DNA from: Kitasatospora sp. Root107
Lineage (GTDB): Bacteria > Actinomycetota > Actinomycetes > Streptomycetales > Streptomycetaceae
NCBI RefSeq assembly: GCF_001424875.1
Contig: NZ_LMCT01000008.1
Location: 37,394-101,393, forward strand
Length of the DNA: 64,000 nt
Direction of reading: 5' to 3'
The notes under the pieces are model-generated. The model was not told the DNA's origin and searched no databases. It saw only the letters and a list, made by a program, of their open reading frames with translations. Shown piece after piece: positions 57,411 through 64,000 of the stretch. Both the position numbers and the translations under genes were made by a program. Within the stretch, counting starts at the first letter, position 1. The number at the start of each line of letters is the position of its first letter.

Positions 57411-58816
57411 CCAGAGCGATAGTGATCGGCGGCGGCCTCTCGGGCGTGCTCGCCGCCACGGCCCTCTCCCACCACGTGGACGAGGTCACCGTCATCGAGA
57501 GCGACAAGTACCCGGAGCAGCCCGCTCCCCGGCGCGGTATGCCGCAGGGCCGGCAGAACCACATGCTGACCGCGGGCGGCGCGCACGCCCTCGACCAGCT
57601 GCTGCCCGGCACCACCGACCTGCTGTTCGCGGCCGGTGCGCACAAGCTGGCGATGGGCCGCAACATCCTCACGCTGTCCTCCGAGGGCTGGTTCCGCCGG
57701 GTCGACGACGACGCCTTCTTCATCGCCTGCAGCCGCAACCTGCTGGACCACATCGTCCGTCAGCAGGCGCTCACCAACCCGGTCATCACGGTCCTTCAGG
57801 AGACCAAGGCCACCGGCCTGGTCGGCACCGCGAGCCGGGTCACCGGCATCCGGTACGAGAAGGGCACCGAGCCCGAGCAGACCCTCACCGCCGACATCGT
57901 GGTCGACGCCACCGGCAGCCGCTCCAAGACCCCGCAGTGGCTCACCGAGCTCGGTGTGGCCGAGCTGTACGAGGAGTTCCTGGACGCCGGTCTGGCATAC
58001 GCGGGCCGCCTGTACGAGGCCCCCGCCGATGCCGCCGCCGACTTCCCCGGCGTGCTGATCCAGACCGTCCCCAACACCGGAAAGCCCGGTGCCGGTGCGG
58101 CCTTCATGCCGCAGGAGGACGGCCGTTGGATCGTCTCCCTGATCGGCACCGCCGGCGGCCAGCCGCCGACCGGTGAGGAAGGCTTCATGGAGTTCGCCCG
58201 CAGCGTGGGCAACCCGATCGTCGGCGAGCTGATGGCCCGGGCCACCCCGATCGGCGAGATCAAGGGCTCGCGCGGACTGGCCAACCGCCGCCGCTACTTC
58301 GAGCGCCTGACCCTCCCCGAGGGCTTCCTGGCGCTCGGTGACGCGGTCACCGTGCTCAGCCCGAACTACGCCTCCGGCATGTCGATGGCCGCCTTCGGTG
58401 CGCTCGCGCTGCGCAGCCAGCTCAAGTCGCACGGCCTGGAGCCGGGCCTGGGCAAGAAGGTCCAGCTCGACATCGCCAACAAGGTGGCCGGGCCCTGGAA
58501 GTCGGCCACCAGCACCGACCGTTGGTTCCCGGGCGTCCGTACCAACATCAAGCTCGGCAAGGGGACGGTCGAGCAGAAGCTCGCCGTCCGCTGGTCCAGG
58601 GTGGCCGCCGAGCACCCCGGCCTGCTGAAGGCCACCTACCAGGTCGCCACCCTGCAGACGCCGCAGAACAAGGTGATGACCCTGCCGCTGATGGGCGCCC
58701 TGCTGCGCGGACCGCAGCAGACCCCGCTCACCCCGGCCGAGGCGCTCGCGCAGTTCCCGCAGATCGGGAAGCTGCTCAGCTCCGCGCCGGCCGACCTCTC
58801 CAAGGTCGAGCACTGA
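57407..58816 (+). CDS. FAD-dependent monooxygenase, epoxidase-like
   Basis: This 469-residue flavoprotein has an N-terminal FAD-binding VIGGGLSGVLAATALS, then RRGMPQGRQNHMLTAGG. The second FAD motif is LALGDAVTVLSPNYASGMSMA at about residue 310. This GD...P.YG-GMS layout is shared with squalene epoxidase and with MonCI-type polyether epoxidases, so olefin epoxidation of the polyene chain is a reasonable guess. Hydroxylation is an alternative. The C-terminal region (about 360-469) is helical. It is coupled to the SRPBCC gene by ATGA overlap, and the next PKS gene starts 81 nt downstream. Confidence 0.88.
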   Translation: MTRAIVIGGGLSGVLAATALSHHVDEVTVIESDKYPEQPAPRRGMPQGRQNHMLTAGGAHALDQLLPGTTDLLFAAGAHKLAMGRNILTLSSEGWFRRVDDDAFFIACSRNLLDHIVRQQALTNPVITVLQETKATGLVGTASRVTGIRYEKGTEPEQTLTADIVVDATGSRSKTPQWLTELGVAELYEEFLDAGLAYAGRLYEAPADAAADFPGVLIQTVPNTGKPGAGAAFMPQEDGRWIVSLIGTAGGQPPTGEEGFMEFARSVGNPIVGELMARATPIGEIKGSRGLANRRRYFERLTLPEGFLALGDAVTVLSPNYASGMSMAAFGALALRSQLKSHGLEPGLGKKVQLDIANKVAGPWKSATSTDRWFPGVRTNIKLGKGTVEQKLAVRWSRVAAEHPGLLKATYQVATLQTPQNKVMTLPLMGALLRGPQQTPLTPAEALAQFPQIGKLLSSAPADLSKVEH

Positions 58817-58897
58817 CGGAGCCTTCCAGGCCCGCTTCGCACCACCCGGCTGCACAGATCTTCCGACCACGGACCGCACTAAAGGGGATGGCCTTCG

Positions 58898-61800
58898 GTG
58901 AGCACGAGCAACGAGCAGAGGCTTGTCGAGTACCTCAAGCGAACCCTTGCCGAGCTCCGCGATGCCCGTCGGTGCCTCGACGAGGCGGCGCGCAAGCCCG
59001 ACGACGAGTCGATCGCGATCGTCGGCATGGGATGCCGGTACCCCGGTGGCGTGACGTCGCCCGAGGGACTGTGGCAGCTGGTGTCAGAAGGGGTCGACGC
59101 GGTGTCGGAGTTCCCGGCCGACCGTGGCTGGGACCTCGACGTGTACGACCCGGAGCCCGGAAAGCCGGGGAAGACCTACTCGCGGGAGGGTGGATTCCTC
59201 CACGACGCGGGCGAGTTCGACCCCGGCTTCTTCGGGATCTCCCCGAACGAGGCCCTCGCGATGGACTCCCAGCAGCGGCTGCTGCTGGAAGCCTCGTGGG
59301 AGGCGATCGAGAGCGCGGGCGTCGACCCGCTGTCGCTGAAGGGCACCCGGACGGGCGTCTTCGGCGGCGTGATGTACCACGACTACGCGCAGGGCCGGGA
59401 GCCCGGGACCTCGGCCGCGGGCAGCCTGGTGACCGGCCGGGTGTCCTACACCCTCGGCCTGGAGGGCCCGTCCCTCTCGGTGGACACAGCGTGCTCGTCC
59501 TCGCTGGTGGCGCTGCACCTCGCGGTGCAGGCGCTGCGGCGCGGGGACTGCACGCTGGCGCTGGCCGGTGGCGTGACGGTGATGTCCAACCCGGAGATGT
59601 TCGTCTTCTTCAGCACCCAGGGCGGCCTGTCGAAGGACGGCCGCTGCCGGTCCTTCGCCGAGGCCACCAACGGCATGACCTGCTCCGAGGGCGCCGGCGT
59701 GCTGTTCCTGGAGCGGCTGTCGGACGCCCGGCGCAACGGCCACCCGGTGCTCGCCATCGTGCGCGGCTCGGCCGTCAACCAGGACGGCGCCTCCAGCGGC
59801 TTCAGCGCCCCCAACGGCCCCGCGCAGCAGCGGGTGATCCGGCAGGCGCTGTCCGGCTCCGGCCTCACCTCCGCCGACGTGGACGTGGTCGAGGGCCACG
59901 GCACCGGCACCACGCTGGGTGACCCGATCGAGGCGCAGGCGCTGCTGGAGACGTACGGCCAGGGCCGGGCGGAGAACCTGCCGCTGTGGCTCGGCTCGCT
60001 CAAGTCCAACATGGGCCACACCCAGGCGGCGGCCGGGGTCGGCGGCATCATCAAGATGGTCATGGCGATGAAGCACGGCGTGCTGCCGCGCACCCTGCAC
60101 GTCGACCGCCCGACGACCAAGGTCGACTGGACCTCGGGCGCGGTTCGGCTGCTGACGGAGGCTCAGGAGTGGCCGGAGGCCGGGCGGGTGCGGCGGGCCG
60201 GGATCTCTTCGTTCGGTCTGAGCGGTACCAACGCGCACGTCATCATCGAGCAGGTCCCCGAGCCCGACCCGGAGCCGTCCGAGACCGAGCCCGTGCCGCT
60301 GCCGGCCGTGCCGGTGGTGGTCACCGCGAAGACCGCCGGTGCACTGCGGGCCCAGGCGGCCCGGTTGGTGCAGCACCTGGAGGCGCGGCCCGAGATCGCG
60401 GTGCCGGACCTCGGCCTGTCGCTCCTGACCACGCGTTCGGTGCTGGAGCACCGGGGGCTGGTGGTCGCGGCGGACCGCGCGGAGCTGCTGGACGGACTAC
60501 GGGCGCTGGCCGAGGGCGGGGGTGTCTCCGGCCAGGCGAAGGACGGTCGGACGGCGTTCCTGTTCACCGGGCAGGGGGCGCAACGGTTGGGGATGGGGCG
60601 TGAACTGCACGCCGCTTTCCCGGTGTTCGCCACTGCTTTTGACGAGGTGACGGCGGCACTTGGTGGTTCGCTGCGGGAGGTGGTCTGGGGCGACGACGCT
60701 GATGAGCTGAACCGCACGGTGAACACGCAGCGTGCACTGTTTGCCTTCGAGGTGGCGTTGTTCAGGCTGGTGGAGTCGTGGGGTGTGCGGCCGGATTTCC
60801 TGGCCGGGCACTCGGTGGGCGAGATCGCCGCCGCGCACGTGGCCGGGGTGCTGTCGCTGGCGGATGCGGCGACGTTGGTGTCGGCGCGTGCTCGCCTGAT
60901 GCAGGAACTGCCCTCGGGTGGTGCGATGGTGGCGATCGAGGCGACCGAGGCGGAGATCCTGCCGCTGCTGACCGATCAGGTGAGCATCGCGGCGGTGAAC
61001 GGTCCTCGCTCGGTGGTGGTCTCGGGTGACGAGGCCGCGGTGCTGGCGATTGCTTCGGGCTTCGAGCGGACCAAGCGGCTGAGTGTGTCGCACGCGTTCC
61101 ACTCGCCTCTGATGGATCCGATGCTCGAGGAATTCCGCGCTGTCGTCGGCAAGTTGACCTTCGCCGAGTCGTCGGTGCCAGTGGTGGCGTCGGGTTCGTT
61201 CACCGACCCCGAGTACTGGGTGCGGCACGTCCGTGACGCGGTCCGGTTCGCCGACGCGGTACGGGAGTTGGAGTCCTCGGGTGTCTCGAGGTTCGTGGAG
61301 ATCGGTCCGGACGGGATTCTGACCGGGCTGGCTCAGCAGAGCGTCGAGTCCGAGGACGCGGTCCTCATCGCGACGCTGCGCCGGGACCGCCCGGAGGCTG
61401 CCACGCTGGTGGCCGCGCTGGGTCAACTGCACGTCTCCGGTGGGGCTGTGAAGTGGCCGGCGTTCTTCGCCGACTCGGGTGCGCGGCGGGTGGACCTGCC
61501 GACGTACGCCTTCCAGCACAAGCGCTACTGGCTGGAGGCCACCACCGGGGGCAGTGACTTCTCCGGCCGCGAGGTGGAGCCGGAGGAGGACCCGTTCGAG
61601 GTCCTGGTCCTGCGGCAGCGGCTCGACGGCCTGCCGGAGGGTGACCGGGAGCGGGTGCTGCTGGAGGAGGTCCGCATTCATGTGGCGGCGGTCCTCGGGC
61701 ATGCCTCGCACGAGGAGATCGGGCCCGACCTGGCGTTCCAGGAGCTCGGCTTCGACTCGCTGGCGGCGGTGGAGCTGCGAAAGCGGCTGAGCCGGGTCAC

Positions 61801-62125
61801 CGGCGTCCCGCTGCCCGCCACGCTGGTCTTCGACTACCCGAACTCCCGGGCGGTGGCGGAGTTCGTCAACGCCGAGATCGACCCGGCCGGCGGAGCAGCG
61901 GTGGCACCGCTGCTGGGCGAGCTGGACCGCCTCTCGGAGGCGCTCTCGGTGGTCGCCCCGGCGGCCGGTGAGCGCGCCAGGATCACCGCGCGTCTGGAAG
62001 CCATCCTCCGCAAGTGGAACGACGCACAGGGCAGTTCGGTCGCCGACGAGGCCGACGACCTGCTGGACGCAGCCACCGATGACGAGTTGTTCGCGGTCCT
62101 GGACAGCGAACTCGGCATCTCCTGA
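58898..62125 (+). CDS. Type I PKS, one non-reducing module KS-AT-ACP
   Basis: This single-module, 1075-residue PKS has an N-terminal coiled docking segment ([20 protein letters not shown]). KS carries Cys199 in DTACSSS. AT has Ser639 in GHSVGEI and the malonyl signature HAFH at 732-735. ACP has Ser954 in GFDSL. A C-terminal helical docking tail spans about 1000-1075. No KR, DH or ER is present, so the beta-keto group stays unreduced after this step. GTG 58898 follows AAAGGGGA by 9 nt. The docking ends show that it works in the middle of an assembly line. AT is nearly the same as in the TE-bearing gene. Confidence 0.95.
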   Translation: MSTSNEQRLVEYLKRTLAELRDARRCLDEAARKPDDESIAIVGMGCRYPGGVTSPEGLWQLVSEGVDAVSEFPADRGWDLDVYDPEPGKPGKTYSREGGFLHDAGEFDPGFFGISPNEALAMDSQQRLLLEASWEAIESAGVDPLSLKGTRTGVFGGVMYHDYAQGREPGTSAAGSLVTGRVSYTLGLEGPSLSVDTACSSSLVALHLAVQALRRGDCTLALAGGVTVMSNPEMFVFFSTQGGLSKDGRCRSFAEATNGMTCSEGAGVLFLERLSDARRNGHPVLAIVRGSAVNQDGASSGFSAPNGPAQQRVIRQALSGSGLTSADVDVVEGHGTGTTLGDPIEAQALLETYGQGRAENLPLWLGSLKSNMGHTQAAAGVGGIIKMVMAMKHGVLPRTLHVDRPTTKVDWTSGAVRLLTEAQEWPEAGRVRRAGISSFGLSGTNAHVIIEQVPEPDPEPSETEPVPLPAVPVVVTAKTAGALRAQAARLVQHLEARPEIAVPDLGLSLLTTRSVLEHRGLVVAADRAELLDGLRALAEGGGVSGQAKDGRTAFLFTGQGAQRLGMGRELHAAFPVFATAFDEVTAALGGSLREVVWGDDADELNRTVNTQRALFAFEVALFRLVESWGVRPDFLAGHSVGEIAAAHVAGVLSLADAATLVSARARLMQELPSGGAMVAIEATEAEILPLLTDQVSIAAVNGPRSVVVSGDEAAVLAIASGFERTKRLSVSHAFHSPLMDPMLEEFRAVVGKLTFAESSVPVVASGSFTDPEYWVRHVRDAVRFADAVRELESSGVSRFVEIGPDGILTGLAQQSVESEDAVLIATLRRDRPEAATLVAALGQLHVSGGAVKWPAFFADSGARRVDLPTYAFQHKRYWLEATTGGSDFSGREVEPEEDPFEVLVLRQRLDGLPEGDRERVLLEEVRIHVAAVLGHASHEEIGPDLAFQELGFDSLAAVELRKRLSRVTGVPLPATLVFDYPNSRAVAEFVNAEIDPAGGAAVAPLLGELDRLSEALSVVAPAAGERARITARLEAILRKWNDAQGSSVADEADDLLDAATDDELFAVLDSELGIS

Positions 62126-62189
62126 CCTGTACACACGCACGCACGACAGCCGGCCGGTTCACGAACAGCTTGAGACCGATTGAGGGCAG

Positions 62190-64000
62190 ATGGGTACCGA
62201 CGAGAAGCTCCGTGAGTATCTGAAGCGCGCCACCGCAGACCTGCAGCAGACCAAGCGGCACCTGCGCGAGGTGGAGGCCAAGCAGCACGAGCCGATCGCC
62301 ATCGTGGCGATGAGCTGCCGTTACCCGGGCGGGATCAGCTCGCCCGAGCAGCTGTGGGACCTGGTGGCCTCGGGCACCGACGGGATCTCGCTGTTCCCGA
62401 CCAACCGTGGCTGGAACACCGACGAGCTCTACCACCCGGACCCGGCCACGCCGGGCAAGACGTACTGCCGGGAGGGCGGATTCCTCCACGACGCGGGGGA
62501 GTTCGACGCCGACTTCTTCCGGATCAGCCCGCGCGAGGCCCGCGAGACGGACCCGCAGCAGCGCCTGATGCTGGAGACCGCCTGGGAGGCCTTCGAGCGC
62601 GCGGGCATCGACCCGCTCTCCCTGAAGGGCAGTCGGACCGGCGTCTTCGCCGGGGTGGTCTACCACGACTACTCGGCGGACAGCGGCACCGGCGGTCTCG
62701 CCAGCGTCGCGTCCGGGCGGGTCGCGTACGTGCTCGGCCTGGAGGGCCCGGCGATCACCGTCGACACCGCCTGCTCCTCCTCGCTGATCGCCCTGCACTT
62801 CGCCATCCAGTCGCTCCGCAACGGCGACTGCACGATGGCGCTCGCGGGCGGGGTCACCGTGATGGCCACGCCGGTCTCCTTCGTCGGCTTCAGCCAGGAC
62901 CGTGGCCTGGCCCCGGACGGCCGCTGCAAGTCCTTCGCCGGTGCCGCCGACGGCACCACCTGGTCGGAGGGCGTCGGCATGCTGCTGGTCGAGCGCCTGT
63001 CGGACGCTCGCCGCAACGGGCACCCGGTGCTCGCGGTGATCCGGGGCTCGGCCGTCAACTCGGACGGTGCCTCGAACGGCCTGACCGCGCCCAACGGCCC
63101 GTCCCAGCAGCGCGTCATCCGCGCCGCCCTGGCAGACGCCCAGCTCTCGGCCGACGAGGTCGACACCGTCGAGGCGCACGGGACGGGCACGACGCTCGGT
63201 GACCCGATCGAGGCGCAGGCCCTGCTGGCCACCTACGGACAGGGCCGTCCGGCCGAACGGCCGCTCTGGCTCGGCTCGTTCAAGTCGAACATCGGTCACA
63301 CCCAGGCGGCATCCGGGGTCGGCGGCGTCATCAAGATGGTCGAGGCGATGCAGCACGGCATCCTGCCGAAGACCCTGCACGTCGACGAGCCGTCGCCGAA
63401 CGTCGACTGGTCGGCCGGGAACATCGAGCTGCTCACCGAGGCCAGGGCCTGGCCGGACCACGGACACCCCCGTCGGGCCGGCATCTCCTCCTTCGGGCTG
63501 AGCGGCACCAACGCGCACGTCATCGTGGAGGAGCCCCCGGCGGACGGCGAGTTGGCGGCACCCGAGGCGGTGCTGCCGACCTCCCTTGTACCGGTGCGGG
63601 TCTCCGGCCGCAGCGCGCAGGCGCTCCGCGGCCAGGCCGCCCGGCTGGTGGAACACCTGGAAGCCCGGCCCGAGGCGGGCCTGCTGGACCTCGGCTACTC
63701 CCTCGCCACTTCGCGGGCCGCCCTGGAGCACCGGGGCGTGGTGATCGCGGCGGACCGGACGGAACTGCTGGCCGGGCTGCGGGCGCTGGCCGAGGGCGAG
63801 AAGCCGGCGGGTGTCGTGCAGGGCGTTGCGCAGACCGATGGCCGGACGGCGTTCCTGTTCACTGGGCAGGGGTCGCAGCGGTTGGGGATGGGGCGTGAGC
63901 TGCACGCTGCTTTCCCGGTGTTCGCTTCGGCGTTCGACGAGGTGTTGGCTGAGCTGGGCGGGTCGCTGCGGGATGTGGTGTGGGGCTCGGACGTTGAGCT
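62190..64000 (+). CDS. Type I PKS, start of next gene (partial)
   Basis: The gene is open at the right edge, with 603 codons visible. The N-terminal docking coil reads [22 protein letters not shown] from about residue 35 has Cys195 (DTACSSSL), an [12 protein letters not shown]is, and [11 protein letters not shown]. The AT then begins with [20 protein letters not shown] and is cut before its active site, so extender choice cannot be read. ATG 62190 has GAGGGCAG upstream. It continues the same transcription unit as the gene before, and is another internal module rather than a loading module. Confidence 0.93.
   Translation, partial: MGTDEKLREYLKRATADLQQTKRHLREVEAKQHEPIAIVAMSCRYPGGISSPEQLWDLVASGTDGISLFPTNRGWNTDELYHPDPATPGKTYCREGGFLHDAGEFDADFFRISPREARETDPQQRLMLETAWEAFERAGIDPLSLKGSRTGVFAGVVYHDYSADSGTGGLASVASGRVAYVLGLEGPAITVDTACSSSLIALHFAIQSLRNGDCTMALAGGVTVMATPVSFVGFSQDRGLAPDGRCKSFAGAADGTTWSEGVGMLLVERLSDARRNGHPVLAVIRGSAVNSDGASNGLTAPNGPSQQRVIRAALADAQLSADEVDTVEAHGTGTTLGDPIEAQALLATYGQGRPAERPLWLGSFKSNIGHTQAASGVGGVIKMVEAMQHGILPKTLHVDEPSPNVDWSAGNIELLTEARAWPDHGHPRRAGISSFGLSGTNAHVIVEEPPADGELAAPEAVLPTSLVPVRVSGRSAQALRGQAARLVEHLEARPEAGLLDLGYSLATSRAALEHRGVVIAADRTELLAGLRALAEGEKPAGVVQGVAQTDGRTAFLFTGQGSQRLGMGRELHAAFPVFASAFDEVLAELGGSLRDVVWGSDVE

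Overview
The window is high-GC actinomycete DNA, most likely from Streptomyces, Kitasatospora or a close relative. Supporting signs are the G/C-ending codons, GTG/TTG starts, short TANNNT-type -10 boxes, an rpfA gene behind a c-di-AMP-type leader, an RppA-type chalcone synthase, and genes for F420- and mycofactocin-linked enzymes. All family assignments come from reading the translated sequence; no database search was run.

Layout. 1-3.3 kb: the end of cmk, der, and two conserved hypotheticals flanking a nested palindrome. 3.3-5.8 kb: rpfA with a Crp-like site and a probable ydaO riboswitch, a small second Rpf protein and an AlkB-like dioxygenase. 5.9-8.3 kb: a WXG-like protein, a DUF1023 hydrolase and a lipoprotein. 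8.5-12 kb: an amino-acid permease, a VOC protein and an MTA-phosphorylase-like enzyme, ending in a REP-like inverted repeat. 12-20.2 kb: a coherent locus (membrane protein plus molybdopterin oxidoreductase, GT87-like transferase, methyltransferase, GT2-DUF2064 fusion, response regulator, histidine kinase, rhamnose-4-epimerase-like SDR). It appears tied together by a shared direct-repeat operator at a constant distance from five start codons. 20.2-24.2 kb: TetR, permease and amidohydrolase. 24.2-40 kb: mixed accessory and housekeeping genes, including an RppA homologue with an internal deletion, an orphan cytochrome b beside a TetR gene, an OsmC gene with a 3' frameshift, a FUSC protein, a MetE-like protein, an aminotransferase with its YheO/DauR-like regulator, and a divergent ligA.

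40-64 kb (open at the right edge): a modular type I polyketide cluster. It holds a TetR regulator, a Tat-exported beta-propeller protein, a P450, an acyl-CoA carboxylase beta/epsilon pair, a type II thioesterase, an MFS exporter and a mycofactocin-type SDR. These are followed by a PKS gene carrying the terminal module (KS-AT-DH-KR-ACP-TE), a trio of tailoring genes (luciferase-like monooxygenase, SRPBCC cyclase-like protein, MonCI/squalene-epoxidase-like flavoprotein), a non-reducing module (KS-AT-ACP) and the start of a third PKS gene. Both complete AT domains read as malonyl-specific. The carboxylase carries the acetyl-CoA-type isoleucine, so precursor supply and AT choice agree. No loading module is in view and the TE module is encoded first, so gene order is not assembly order. 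I cannot name the product. Recurrent AGGGG direct repeats spaced 10-11 bp, 22-23 nt upstream of TANNNT boxes, suggest one pathway regulator acting on at least three promoters.
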